A stretch of DNA of 64,000 nt. It comes from Cunninghamella blakesleeana. Lineage: Eukaryota; Mucoromycota; Mucoromycetes; Mucorales; Cunninghamellaceae. The notes under the pieces are model-generated. The model was not told where the DNA came from and searched no databases. It was given only the letters and a program-made list of their open reading frames with translations. Of this stretch, positions 34,936-47,197 are shown piece after piece. Where the stretch lies: the NCBI GenBank assembly GCA_017871115.1, contig JAFCIZ010000004.1, positions 124,001-188,000 of the forward strand. The letters run 5' to 3'. Position numbers and translations under genes: made by a program. Every line of letters starts with the position of its first letter. The first letter of the stretch is position 1.

Positions 34936-36214
34936 TATAAATATCTATTGATATATAATATATAATAAAATAAAATAAAATGAATAAACAAAATTACTTT
35001 TTTCAATTGAATCAAATGATTACCTTTGAATTATTTCAAGTAAAGAGTGGGGAGAAAAAATAAAAAATAAAGAAAAGGAAAAAAATTTCAACCTCCCATT
35101 TGTTTTTTTTATTTTTTTTAGCCTGGCTATTGAAATTTTTTTTTGATGTCATGAAAATTAAATTCCCGCCGGGGTCCTCAAGAATTTCTCGGGGCAAGTC
35201 AATTCAATTTCTATTTTTTTATTTTTTTGATCACTGATCTAATAATAATATTTTTTATTAGTTCCTAGATTGAAAAAAAAAACTTGGATCATCATCCTCT
35301 TACCACCATCATACACTCTATATATTAAAAAAGGCAAAAACCCTACCCTTCACTTTTTTAAAAAGAAATATCAGCCCTTCGTAATACAAATAATAATAAT
35401 ATTAATAATAACAAATAATAATAAATAATAATAGCTCTCCTTTGATGTATCAAAGCTACTTTAAAGTTTTATTTTTAATAAAATAAAATCTAGTTTAGCA
35501 TTTTTTATTTTATATCTCATTATTATTATTATACAACGGAAACGTGGTGAAATAAAAAAAGGATCGACTAAAAAAAAAAAAAAATGACAAAAATAAACAA
35601 AGGGGGTGTGTTAGTCATGATAGAGAATATATAATAAAAAGAAAATTCATTGGAAAACCTATGTGTGTAACCTTTTTATTATTCTTCTTTATTTTGGGTT
35701 GCCACTGGAGGCAAAAAAAGTTTAATATATAGCGCGGATTAAATAATTTAAAAAAGATTCAATTTTCTTTTTTTTTTTCCCACTTTCCTTTTTCTTTTTC
35801 CTTTTCATTCTCTTTTTTTTTTATATATATATATAATATATATTGATTATATTACAATTGTATATGTCATTATATACATTGTTTTAATATAAAATAAAAG
35901 AATAAAAAGAAAAAAAAAGCAATAATACAATAGCAACAATAGCAGCAGCTTTTTTTTTTTTTCTTCTTTTCTCTTTTTTTTATACTATTTATTTGGTCAC
36001 TCCTTTCCAATAAAGAATTATAAAAAGAAAGAAGAAAAGATAATAATACAACCTTAGCAATCTACATATCTTTACTATTATTATTGTTATCATTACTAGC
36101 ATTATAAAATTGAATGAACTATATTATACAACACTATAATTTATTTATTTATTTACAACAAAAACAATATAGATATATAAACATATAGATATATATTTAT
36201 ATGGATAGAATAGA
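34936..36214. promoter_or_regulatory. divergent promoter region between QCR8 and the kinase-like gene
   Basis: It contains TGATGTCA at 35144-35151 and an unusually GC-rich patch at 35163-35198 (TCCCGCCGGGGTCC, then TCTCGGGGCAAG). Both lie on the QCR8 side, so they may be binding sites. The (TTTC)n microsatellite at about 34735-34765 lies in a QCR8 intron rather than here. The half next to the kinase-like gene is T-rich with TA repeats. No gene is seen. Confidence 0.4.
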
Positions 36215-36666
36215 ATGCCAACACTTTTTCATGGTACTACTAAAACAACAACAAATATACGTTCACGACTTACAAATATTATTCAACCTACTTGGTGGAA
36301 ACAACATGTATTTAAAAAAGAATCAGCCAATAAAAACAATAATAACAACTCTGTAGCAGCAACTACTCGTGATTGGAGATCTTTATCACCTCATGAACCA
36401 CCTTTACCACTTGCTATGGATAATAACAATAACACTATTATTACATCAAATAATAATAATAAATATGATATTCATTTTTCCAAGGCAGCGGAACGGTCTC
36501 CGAAGGTAATATATATTTTTAAATTTGGGTTTAATTAGATAGGAAACTAAAAAAAAAAAAAAGAGTGATGAACTCGTGTGGATTTAGATGAGATTTTTCT
36601 ATATTTAAAATATACTTTTATACTTTATCCATTATTTTATTTTATTTTATTTTTATTTATAATCAT

Positions 36667-36706
<40 letters not shown>

Positions 36707-38473
36707 AATATGGTTATTATTATTATTATTATTATTGAATGATTTATTCTTTTTATACATCTTTTTCCCTTTTTTATTTTTTATATGGTTGTCATGTTTT
36801 TTTTTTTTTTTACAAGGTTACACTTATGAACCGTGTCACTTTTTATTATACCCTCTTACAAAGGTTACAATTTTTATTTATTTTTGGAATGTTTTGAACA
36901 CATCCATTTGTGGAAATCGATCAAACGGGGATAATATGAAAAGAGTAATGAAAATAGGAATACTATTATTATATAAACTTTATTCACATGCTATTATTAT
37001 TATTATTATTCTTTATTTATTATTTATTTTCCCTCATATAGAGATTATCAATTCCAAGCAATTATAGATCTTATGATGATGGTCAAATACAAAAGCTATC
37101 TACCATTATTGAAGAAAGTGATTTTATAACCGAATTATCTATTATCAATCCAAGAAATAGTAACCATAGTAACAATGGTCACACACATCATCCAATAATA
37201 AGAAGTAGAAGATCACAAAGTAGTATCATCCTTCCAGCCAATTCTTCCTCCCCTTCTTCATCTTCCACTACATCATCTGTATCCTCTTCTCGTTCTTCCT
37301 CTCCTCTTCCTCCTCGTCCTTCTCATGATATGGATAAAAATAATGATATTCCTCCCCCATCACCAGAATTACCACCTAATGATTCATCTCATCCTTCGTC
37401 TTCGGCTGGATCCTCTATTCAACAACAACAACAATCTATATCCTCTACTACAACATCTCCTTCCTCTTCTACTTCATCATCTTCTACTTCTACTTCTTTT
37501 CATCCTCCTCCTTCATGGCCTATTCATCCAAAATCAGAATGTCGCTGGACGGCTAATACTCCCTCTTCTTTACCTATCTCGGAAAAAAAGGCAAAAAAGA
37601 AGTTGGCCAAAATGATTCAAGGTGCTTTTCTTTTTCGTCAACAACATCAAGCTGGGTTACCTGAAAAAATGGATATTTTATTCGATCAACATGATAACAT
37701 TGATAAATTAAGGTTACTTATACAAGATAAAATTCATTATCATTCTTTTAAAGGGTAAATGAAATATATTATTAAAAAAAATACATGGAATAGATAATGA
37801 TTCTAATTATTATTATTATTATTATTATTGATTTTAGTAATGCTCAATATATTCCTCCAGAATTATCTCTTCATTCAACATACCATGGTGATCTTGTTGA
37901 TGTATGGGTGTTAGGAATCTCTCTTTATAGAATGCTTGTAGGCAAATATCCTTTCTCTGCCAAAAATGACCGCCGTTTATTTAATAAAATGCAACAAGCA
38001 GATTTTAGTATACCTCAAGAATTAACAGATGGTAAGTTTTATATATATAAACATAAGAACATATTTATTAGTTTAAATGAAAATAACCTTTCTTTCTTTC
38101 TTTCTTTTTTTATTTCATAGACGCAAAAGATTTACTACGTCGTATGCTTTCACCTGATCATACAAGAGCTTCCTTAGATTTGGTCATGTTTCATCCTTGG
38201 TTAAAGCCTCATACAATCATCATACCATCACCCGAATTAAAATTAACTCCACAACAACAACCTATTATTATTCATAGTAGAGAAATATCCTCATCATCAT
38301 CTCAACCTCGACATCAACCTCAACATCGTCAAATACCATTACCATTGAATGGAAAGAAAAAGAGCAAAACCAAAGTATTAAGGAAAAAACTAAAAAAGAT
38401 GATGATATTTATTATCGAAGGACCTTACCCACCACCTAAAAGACCTTATCAAGAGTTTTCTTCCTCTTTTTAA
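36215..38473 (+). CDS. kinase-like protein with only the C-terminal half of a Ser/Thr kinase domain
   Basis: Four exons (36215-36505, 37042-37754, 37838-38031, 38121-38473) give 516 residues. Residues 1-290 are mostly Ser/Pro/Asn-rich and disordered. From about residue 335 the sequence matches the end of a kinase domain: QYIPPELS (APE position), DLVDVWVLGISLYRMLVGKYPF (helix F region, DVWxLG), a linker, IPQELTDDAKDLLRRMLSPDHTR and a final FHPWLKP. The Gly loop, VAIK lysine, HRD and DFG motifs are absent. The intron before QYIPPEL is only about 83 bases, so no exon can hide them. The tail is basic (KKKSKTKVLRKKLKK). It cannot be an active kinase by itself. It may be a pseudokinase or scaffold, or a gene that lost its first half. 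Confidence 0.75.
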
Positions 38474-38579
38474 AAAAGAAAAAAAAAATCATATTAGATT
38501 GTATTATAAATCGCATTTTTGTATATTATTATTCTTTTTTTTATTGTTTTTTTGTTTTTTTTTTTTTTGTTTTATTTTG

Positions 38580-38611
<32 letters not shown>

Positions 38612-39171
38612 GCATTTTTTTATTCTCCTTTTTTTTATAATCATTTATCATGACAACAACGATTACTTTTATAATTTATATTTTCCTTTTTTATACTTAT
38701 TTTAATTTTATACTCTAGTATTTTTACTATTATTATTATTATTATTTCCTTTTTTTATTTTTTTTCTCATCATTAATGATATAAATGACTATTTTTTGTA
38801 TTATTAGTATAAAATAAAAAGAGCTGGTTTTTTCTTTATTTCTAAAAATATGATCAACTTAAATGACATATACTCCTTTTTTTTTTTTACAAGTTATTAT
38901 CCCCTCTTTTTTTTTCCCATTCTCTCTTTTTCCCCTTACCTATTTATTTATTTATTGTATTGCCACGCGATATAAAAGATATGATATATATATATATTGA
39001 CATTATCCACGTGTTTGAATAGACATATGATAAATACAGTTTTTAATAAAGAAACATAAATGTTTGTTATTTCCATTCTATTTATTATTATTATTTTCCC
39101 CACACTATAAACTGTTTCATATTTCCTTTTTGTAAAATAAATAAATAAACAAATACATAGATATAAAAAAG
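38474..39171. other. intergenic region between convergent genes
   Basis: T-rich sequence with (ATT)n at about 38583-38612 and poly(T) runs. It holds the 3' ends of both flanking genes. Nothing else is seen. Confidence 0.5.
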
Positions 39172-40010
39172 TTAAAGATGTCGATGTTCAGGCACAGGAG
39201 TTAATAATTTTCCGTTAACCAAAGCTGATTCCAAATTATCCAAAACTAATTCTTCCATTTTTTGTTGAGTTTCATTTGTAAAAGTACCAATATGGGGGAA
39301 AAGCACAGATCGAGGATGAGTTAACAAACCAGGATGGATATCGGGTTCATTCTCAAATACATCTAAACCGACTGATAAGATCTTTCCAGTTTCTAAATAT
39401 TGAACCATAGCTTCTTCATTAATTACTTTCCCACGGGCTGTATTAACAACAATGACACCCTTTTTCATCATGGCAAATTCTTTAAATGATAGTAAATGAT
39501 GAGTATGATGGTTTAATGGGACACTCACTGATAATATATCACTGGTCTTTAATAAAGTTTCAAAGTCAACCCATGTAGCATCATATTTTTTTTCCACTAT
39601 GTATAGAAGCAAAAAAAAAAAAAAAGAGAGAAAAGAATTAGGATGAGAGTTAATAAGCATTGAGTAAAATACACACATAAATAAATAAATAATAAAATAA
39701 CATGTATGCATCTATTCCTTTATTTACCATCTTCAGGTAATCTTGTTCGATTATGATAAATAATTTCCATGTCAAACCCTTTCATTCTTTTTGCAATTGT
39801 TTTTCCAATACCACCCATACCTAAGATCCCTAATTTTTTCCCTAAAAAATTTAAATAAATAAAATAAATTTATGATGAATAGATGAGGATTACATTTATT
39901 TTATTAAAATAAAGAATTAAATAAATAGAATTTACCTTCAGGGTCAATACCAGTAGATACACCAGATCGAAAACGTCCTAACCATTAAATAATGATATTA
40001 TATACATATG

Positions 40011-40045
<35 letters not shown>

Positions 40046-40313
40046 GTTTTTTTTTTTTTTTTTAATATTATTATTTAATATAGATGATTGATTGATTGAT
40101 TGATTGATTTATATTATTTATTTATATATTTTACCTTGACGAAGATTTTTTTCTGCTTGGAATGCATTTCTGCAACAACTTAAAATTAATAAAACAGCAG
40201 TATCCGCGGTCGCCTATTAAAACATATATATAAATATATAAAATGAGGTAATTTTTTTATTTTCTATATTCTATATTCTATTAAATTGCATTATATTATA
40301 CGTTTTTTTTAAA

Positions 40314-40352
<39 letters not shown>

Positions 40353-40779
40353 GATACTTACATTATCAACAGCCATAGGAGTATGAGATACAATAATATT
40401 TCTTTTAGCACAAGCTTGAACATCAATAGCGTCATAACCTGCGGAACAGAACAATATCCATTTTAAACTAAAATAATAATAATAAAAAAGTCAGGCCCTT
40501 TGTATTACTAATATTTATTATCTTTTTTTTATTTTTCTATTTATTTTTTTACCTTGAAGGCAAGTGTTGAATTAATTCTTCATCAAAAATACCAATAACA
40601 CCTTGTGATTCAGTAGAACGATAGATTAAAGCAACGTCTTTATATTTGGTTTGACAATCTCGAATAAACTCTTGTCTTGAACGCGACGTATAATATTCTA
40701 TACTATATTTTTTTTGTAATTCAGCTAAACGCTCAGTAGCAAGACTAATACAACCAACAATAAGACAAGTAGGTGACAT
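39172..40779 (-). CDS. D-isomer-specific 2-hydroxyacid dehydrogenase (glyoxylate/hydroxypyruvate reductase-like)
   Basis: An NAD(P)H-dependent reductase of 2-keto acids, most like glyoxylate/hydroxypyruvate reductases. Six exons (40779-40553, 40467-40362, 40213-40135, 39977-39936, 39841-39728, 39596-39172) give 330 residues, the normal length. Features in order: the N-terminal substrate half with a [10 protein letters not shown] block; [11 protein letters not shown] (usual TA(E/D) entry motif); the Rossmann GxGGIG ([17 protein letters not shown]); [12 protein letters not shown] with the catalytic Arg; GLDVFENEP with the Glu; and FPHIGTFT with the catalytic His. The basic residues in HNRTRLPED after the second beta strand fit NADP preference, but this is inference. 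No targeting peptide is evident. Confidence 0.92.
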
Positions 40780-40939
40780 TTATTTTTAAATAAATAGATA
40801 AGTATATAAAGAAGAAATAAAAAGGAAAGAAGAATAAATAAATACTTTGTTCGGGAAAATTTTAATCAGAATTTATTTATTTCCCTTATTATTCCGCCAA
40901 AAAAAACTTTAAAAACAGTGTGATCAAAATGACGATATC

Positions 40940-40972
<33 letters not shown>

Positions 40973-41103
40973 AATTTTATTTTGGTATCAAGATAGATAA
41001 ATAAATAAATGAATGAATAAATTAAAAATAAGAATAGAAAATAAGAATAATAATTAAAATAAAAAAACATGATTAAAATAAGAATAATAAATATGTATAG
41101 AGG

Positions 41104-41139
<36 letters not shown>

Positions 41140-41142
41140 TGT

Positions 41143-42954
41143 TTAGTCAATAAAAGGACCCTTTGGTAATGGTTGGTTATAATTTATACATGAATCTCTA
41201 GAAGATGCTGGAGAAGGCGGTGCGAGAGGTGTAGGTACATTTTCATTAGATAAGATACTGGGATCTGATTTGTTTTGTTCATTTGAAGATAATTGATCTA
41301 CTGTTGTAGCCGTTGTTGCTGCTGTTGTATTTTCTTTATTATTATTATTATTATTATTACTAAATGAACTTGCTGTAGGTGATGCTAATGAATAGGAAGG
41401 TGATCTTATTTCTTGATCATGATCATAAGGTTCTGTAAAATTAACTGGAAAGATACCCCGAAAAGTAGATCCCTCTTCATCAACCATTTTCCCTAACCAC
41501 CAACCTTCGTCTACTTTATTGATTACAGTAATAATATCTCCAGGATGGAACGTTAGTTCATCAGAATGATTTTGTATATGTTCATAAATAGCACGTCTTT
41601 TTTCTGTTGGGATTGGGCTTCCTATTTTTATAAATAAAATTATATAAATAAATATAAATGAAATATATACATATATCTTTTTTTTTTTTTTACCTTCATG
41701 CATTCGAATAATAGCATCATTACTTGGTTTTTCCGCTAATTTAGATGGTGCTTTTAATATTGGAAAATCATTTGGTTCGGATTCATCTAATCTTTTACTT
41801 AGTTCTTCCAATACCTTTGTTGTTTTTCTATGGTATGAAAGTTGATCATTTAATAATACACGTAATTTATTACAATGTTCTACCTATAAATAATAAAAGT
41901 AAATATATAATATAATTTTAGTGTTAATTTTATCATTCGCCATACATATATATATATTATTAAACAAACTTACTTCAGCATCTTGCAAAATAGCCATTTG
42001 TTCGGCCACTTTATACTTGACATCTTCATATTTTAATTTAGCAGCTCTTACTTCCCGTTCGATATCAGGTTTTTCTTTTTTAGCTTGTTGTAGCTGACTA
42101 CATTTGGCATCATAATCCAATCGTTTCTTTTCTAGTTTTCGACTTAGAGCTTGGTATTCTTTAAAACTCTGACAAAATTCACTTAAAAAGGAGATATAAT
42201 CCGCTTTCATCTTTGTTGCCAATTCAATTTCTAAATCCGATACCTGACATTCAGTTAAACCTAAAGAATTCATCAATACGTCTAATGTATATTTGCATAT
42301 AAATAGAGAAAGATATAAAAATGATAATAAAAATGCATGAATAAAAATCAGCTTAGTCTAACGTCAATATTGATAAATAGATAGACAAAATAGATAGATA
42401 TTCCTTTTATTATTATTTGTTTATAGTTACATTCAGAAGAATCACGATCAAAATTATGACTATGAGATAAAAGCGTTTCACCAAATAATCCAAAAGGAGT
42501 CCTATTACGACCCGTTTCAGATTTTGATATATTTTTATTCATACGGTGAATAACATGTTCTGCTGTTTTATAAAGTTGTTCAAGTTGCTCATGATGTTTT
42601 TCTGTGCTGGTTTGTAACGTTTGAAATTCCTCTGAAGGACAAGTACCTTGAGATGAACCAAGTTTTTCTCCAGCCCACTAATATTTATATATGAAGAAAT
42701 GAGTGATAAAAAAAGTGGTATATTGTTGTTATTATATATTTATAATTATAATGTTTAGGTGTATAGGTGTGGTATTGATATATATAAAGAATAAAAAAAA
42801 ACAAATAAAGTATAAAATAATGACAATAATAATAAGTAAAAAAGAAAGCTTATTTATATATGAATATATATATATATATATATATATATTTCTTTTCTTT
42901 TAAAAATTATAAAGAATAATTTACCTGTTTAAATCTTACTATGTTTTTTATCAT
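41143..42954 (-). CDS. BAR and SH3 domain protein (endophilin-like)
   Basis: Five exons (42954-42925, 42677-42431, 42281-41974, 41883-41694, 41621-41143) join to 417 residues. Residues 1-235 form a BAR domain: the RFKQWAGEKLGSS amphipathic-type start, a helix with TSTEKHHEQLEQLYKTAEHV, then LTECQVSDLEIELATKMK, the long charged helix LSRKLEKKRLDYDAKCSQLQ, and VEHCNKLRVLLNDQLSYHRK. Residues about 273-325 are an SH3 domain: RAIYEHIQNHSDELTFHPGD with ALYDY-like start, then VDEGWWLGKM and FPVNF (usual FPSNY). The tail is Asn, Thr and Ser/Pro-rich. Such proteins bend membranes during endocytosis and recruit proline-rich partners. The first exon codes only ten residues. Confidence 0.88.
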
Positions 42955-44150
42955 GGAAAAGACATGGATAATCAATAGTAATAAAAAAAAAAAAAAAGAG
43001 GAAAAAGAAAGACAAAAAAAAGGGATGGAAAAGATTAAAAAAAAGGAAATCAAATTGGAAGCGGTATTTAAAATTAAATGCACTTTTTTTTTCTTTTGTT
43101 TTTCTTGGTATTTCAAACCCTCTGACATGATAACATTGCATAAAATGATAGAAACTCATTCTCTCATTTTAATAGTCTTTATGGTTTTATATAAACGCCA
43201 AGTAAATGATCATATAATATATATATATATATTTATATATATATATAAAGAGTAACCCTTTTAAAAAAAACCATTGAATCTCGACCCAAGTTAGTCTTCT
43301 TCCTCCTTACTTTCGAATACCAAATTTATATAAAAGTCACTCTTTTTATTTTTAACCTAATAAATATATTAAATTGTCTTCATTTTTTTTCATTTTTCTT
43401 TTTCTATTTTCTAAATATCTAATTTTTCATACTGAGTTTTAAGAAAACCATGTTTCATATAATAATAGCATGTTTTATTTCATTTTTCTTTTTCTTTTTC
43501 TTTTATAAAAAGATGAATTTTATTCAATTATTTATTTTCCATTCAAAAAATAGGATAACCATTTTTAGAATAATTGTCATTTGATTTTCATACCTGTCTG
43601 ATATATGTGTACGCACACGTGAATTACTTTTATAACAATAATAAAAAATAGCATAATATAGATATTTCTTTTTCAAAAACAAGCTTTTTAAAATTTTTCT
43701 GTCTTATTTAAAAAAAAAGCCCTGAATTGTAATTTAAAAAATCCACTTTTAACCAATCATATTGATTTTAACTGCCAGATCAAAATCATTTAAAATTACT
43801 TTATTAGTTAATACAGTAGAATGTTCATCATACTAGTATCTAATGTTTTTATTTTATTTTTATGATATTTATAACGAAAAAAACTCTCGATCTCTAGCCC
43901 GTTTGTTATAATTATATCCCACAACAAAGTAACATATAAACACCATCAAAAATATCCAGAATTATACATATTTCCAATAACATTGATTAGACGTTTACAT
44001 GGACTATTATTGTATACGGTTGGCTTTTCATTGGAAAGTAAAAAGTTTATTTTGATACTCTTTATCCAATATTACATTTATTTTTATTTTATTATATATA
44101 TAATTGGTAATTATATTTTGATTATATAATGTATACTATTTTACTTTTTT
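42955..44150. other. AT-rich intergenic region
   Basis: It holds the promoter of the BAR-SH3 gene and then featureless AT-rich sequence. (TA)n tracts occur near 43218-43247. No credible gene is seen on either strand. Confidence 0.5.
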
Positions 44151-44690
44151 TTATATTGTTCGGTGTGCTTTTGATTATTACTCCTTTTATATAATAATCT
44201 ACGCTGCTGACATTAAAATTCTTTGCATATATACCTAATTAAAAATTTTAAATACTTTTTATTTCTCTTTCCTTTTAAACTTTTATCCTTTTATTTTGTT
44301 AAGTATTTATATATTATAGATCAAGTAATTCTCTGTTTTAAATAGAGTAATTTTTTAACACTATTTCATATATTATAAGTTTATACATTCACTAGCATAA
44401 TCCATATAATACTGGATAAATTACTACTATTTAGATTACTACTAATACTTATGGAGTGTCAGCAACCATGCCCACTGATATCTTTTTCCTCTCTCTCTTC
44501 TCACTCTTATGATTTTTTATTATTTTTTAAAATATAAATATAATCAATTTCTCTCTCTCTTTCTCCCTCGAATTTTCAATTTTTTATAATAAATTATTAT
44601 CTATATAACGCGTATTTAACTTGCCCATTTTATATAACAAACTTTGTATTATAATATTACATTTTCATATTCAGCAGCTGAGTATATTTA
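44150..44690. repeat. LTR remnants of the gypsy-type element
   Basis: The block TATATAATAATCTAC-CT-TGAC near 44190 matches 55670-55700. The block TCTCTCTTTCTCCCTCGAATTTTCAA, followed by ATAATAAATTATTATCTAT and ACTTGCCCATTTTATA (44548-44640), matches the LTR-like sequences at 56610-56700 and 57260-57360. A degenerate GGAGT...CCATGCCCACT at 44454-44480 sits where those copies have GC-rich tandem repeats. Confidence 0.5.
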
Positions 44691-45209
44691 CTTTATTTAT
44701 ATATTCTCTTTATTTGTATTTATTGTATTTATATGTTTGAATACTTTTGTTCTTTTTGGTTTAAATCATTTAAATTTTTATACTAACTATATTTATTTTT
44801 GCATACTTTTATTTTTTTAGTCTTGCTTATTTTGTAGTACTTCTTTAATTTAATTTATCTGTTTTCTTATATTTAAACTATTATGCTTATAAAGTATAAT
44901 TGATTGTTTACCAAAACTCGTTTATCTATTAAAAATACAACTTCAATTTCTCATTCCTCAATTTTACAATAATACATCTTACCAAAATCACAATACTATG
45001 AATGTGAATAAGACCAAGTCTAGAAGACAGTTCGATATTACTTAAAAAACCAAAGGAAGATGAATATATTAAACAAAACCAAACTAAAAGAACACTAGAA
45101 GTAAATATGATAATTATTAAAGAACAGAAGCTGATAAATCTTAGTATATTATATAAAATATAATAAAGAAGTAATTCTTGTAATAATATATTTATATAAA
45201 TACATATAT

Positions 45210-45247
<38 letters not shown>

Positions 45248-45278
45248 CAACAAGGAGTTCATAATAACAAACGTACAT

Positions 45279-45465
45279 GTTGATCAGAATAAAGTATGAC
45301 AAAGGAACATATGATCATTATTATATTAAGGAATGATTACTAATCCTGTATGATATAGTATTGTTTATATGTGTTGATCAGAATAAAATGTGGCGAAGGA
45401 ACACACGATCATTATTATATTAAGGAATGATTGCTAATTATGTATATTAAAATATTATTTAAATT
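45279..45465 (+). repeat. two-unit tandem repeat (about 94 bases each) upstream of CLP copy A
   Basis: Each unit starts GTTGATCAGAATAAA, continues through AAGGAACA-A-GATCATTATTATA and TTAAGGAATGATT and ends near a TGTAT word. The same two-unit arrangement precedes the other two CLP copies (about 52040-52225 on the minus strand and 54383-54550). It could be an upstream activating element; its function is unknown. Confidence 0.6.
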
Positions 45466-45623
45466 GATAGGTGTCACTAAGATACAATTCATGGAACGTA
45501 ATACTTTGTGTACCATCAAAATTTGTTGGCTACAAAACACTACTTAAAATTAAATTTTAAAAGTTTAAAAGGAAGTATTTTTTTTTATTATTTATTTTTT
45601 ATTTTACTTTTTATTTTATTATT

Positions 45624-45638
45624 ACTATAGGAGCCATC
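45624..45638 (+). promoter_or_regulatory. ACTATAGGAGCCATC motif before CLP copy A
   Basis: It lies three bases before the start codon and follows a T-rich tract. The equivalent at copy C reads ATTACAGGAGCTACC, keeping AG-GAGC but changing TATAG to TACAG. This pattern fits a 3' splice site in the 5' UTR. It is related to the motifs at 12542, 12575 and 13205. Confidence 0.4.
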
Positions 45639-45641
45639 AAT

Positions 45642-45989
45642 ATGAATTTAAACAATTTAGTATTTTTGTTTTTGGTTGTATCTGGTTATTCGATTGCTGT
45701 TAGTGCTGTTTTTTATGATGTTCCTTATTGTTCTGGTGGATTTTGCAGATTTCTTACAAGCTCCTCAACCCAAAGAGTATGTGCATGCATGAGTGGAACA
45801 AGAACAGAAGAAATAAACTATGACCAAAGTGGTATTTTGAAATTGTTCTCAACAACAGACTGTACAGGAAATTACCAACAAGTTTATCAAGGTCAATCAA
45901 TAAAGAACGCAGAGTGGGTGAATAGTGTTTCTTTCGGTCCTGCAGGAACTTCAGTGATGGATGGTGATGGATGCGGTAGCAGATGGTAA
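45642..45989 (+). CDS. small secreted cysteine-containing protein, CLP copy A
   Basis: A 115-residue protein with an N-terminal signal peptide (NLVFLFLVVSGYSIAVSA, cleavage near SA-VF). The mature part of about 92 residues has six cysteines (PYC, GFC, VCAC, TDC, GDGC). It contains a LKLFSTTDCTGNYQQ strand and a WVNSVSFGP strand. That pattern of aromatic and Gly/Ser residues resembles beta/gamma-crystallin-type or killer-toxin-like folds, but this is only a resemblance and no family is claimed. Two almost identical copies lie at 51504-51851 (minus) and 54729-55079. Differences are mostly amino-acid changes in the region GFCRFLTSSSTQ and at AEWVNSV. The upstream tandem repeat and the AG-GAGC motif are shared by all three. 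Confidence 0.8.
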   Translation: MNLNNLVFLFLVVSGYSIAVSAVFYDVPYCSGGFCRFLTSSSTQRVCACMSGTRTEEINYDQSGILKLFSTTDCTGNYQQVYQGQSIKNAEWVNSVSFGPAGTSVMDGDGCGSRW

Positions 45990-46599
45990 AAAAAATTTAC
46001 CCTCTATTAACTTTTTAAACTTTATTTATCTTAAATATTTAATTTTAATCAAGTAATATTTCGTAATAAATAAAGCAAATAACTGATAAGTAATCATTAC
46101 TATTTAATCGCGTAATGTGTTGAATACTTTATAAATTAATAGTATTTCATAATATGAACCTTATTAATTAAAATAAAAAATTATAATAAATATATTTAGT
46201 TTAAAAAACATTTAAAATTAAAAAAAAAAAAAATTGACTCATCATTAATGATAAAATATGTATCTATATTAAGAGATGAAAAAAATATGAACAAGCATAA
46301 CTTGAATAATTGTATACAAGATGGATGTAGTTTACATATTAAGCTATAGTATATATCCCTAATTTTCATCAAAGGAATATAAGCCTTTTTAATTTTGATT
46401 TTTATCAAATTGATCATGTTTATTTATTTTATATCAATATATTAACGATATATAAAGCGCTGTAATTTATAATATCTTCCCAAGAACTTTAATAAAATAT
46501 GGCTTTATTAATAATATAAGTATCATGAAATCATATATTTTAATTTTATTTTATTTTTAATAGTTGTATGTTTTAAAAAACTGATTATTTTTCATGAAG

Positions 46600-46857
46600 T
46601 AGAATTTTGGTTACAATAATAAAAGCAATCAAGCATTTGTCTTTGAAAGTAGCTTATTAGTTGGAAGAAGTATCTTGGTTTACTACTAAAGAAGAATTAA
46701 TTGATTATGTTAACCGCATTGGTTTACACGATGCAGTTACACAAAACCTTAAAGAACTAGAAGATGGAAAATGAATTTATGGATCTATAGAAGGTTTGTG
46801 GGAATATTATGTAACTAGAGGTAACCTTCGTTTACTGAAGCCAAATAGTGATATCTA
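46600..46857 (+). pseudogene. short broken ORF of unknown origin
   Basis: One frame reads as protein with stops at two positions: a segment with EVSWFTTKEELIDYVNRIG, then TGA, then GLWEYYVTRGNLRLLKPNSD and a stop. Composition is clearly protein-like compared with its flanks. No family is recognised. It lies between the left palindrome arm and the DIRS-like element, in the segment that has no counterpart on the right side. Confidence 0.4.
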
Positions 46858-47019
46858 ATTGCTAGAATAATCATTAAATAATAAATCATTAAATTAAAAA
46901 TTAATAAAGAAAGACTATCATCTAACATTTTATTGATGTACTTGTGATAAATATATATGGTCTGAAAATTTTTGGATATTATAAAGAAATTTGTTTTTGG
47001 TCGATGTTTTTAGCTTCAT

Positions 47020-47163
47020 GTATAGTATGTAATACGAATACTTTATGAAGTATTTAACATATTACACGAGTAAGTGATAATGGTTGTTGTAATCATTCTT
47101 TATTTATTAAATCGAACTTTGCACTGAGTTTAAAATTAGAAAATATAAAATAAAATATATAAA

Positions 47164-47197
<34 letters not shown>

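Larger units (their letters stand above)
44695..46473. repeat. left arm of a large inverted repeat carrying the CLP cassette
   Basis: The reverse complement is at about 51022-52768. The arms match by eye over most of their length, including a 73-codon minus-strand reading at 46196-46417 that is identical to 51076-51297 on the plus strand. The inner boundary of the match is near CGCTGTAATTTATAATAT (46473). The outer boundary is near 44695. Confidence 0.85.

Noticed and set aside
36735..37067. Open frame of 110 codons between kinase-like exons 1 and 2
   Set aside because: It lies in the intron and reads simple AT-rich repeats; the flanking exons join cleanly in phase.
44929..45225. 98-codon minus-strand frame shared with 52230-52529 and resembling a membrane protein
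   Set aside because: The third copy near 54130-54330 does not keep the frame open, the start lies in CA/TA repeats, and conservation follows the repeat rather than codons.
46196..46417. 73-codon frame conserved identically in both palindrome arms
   Set aside because: Identity is explained by the inverted duplication itself; composition is simple Ile/Lys/Phe-rich and it has no counterpart beyond the arms.
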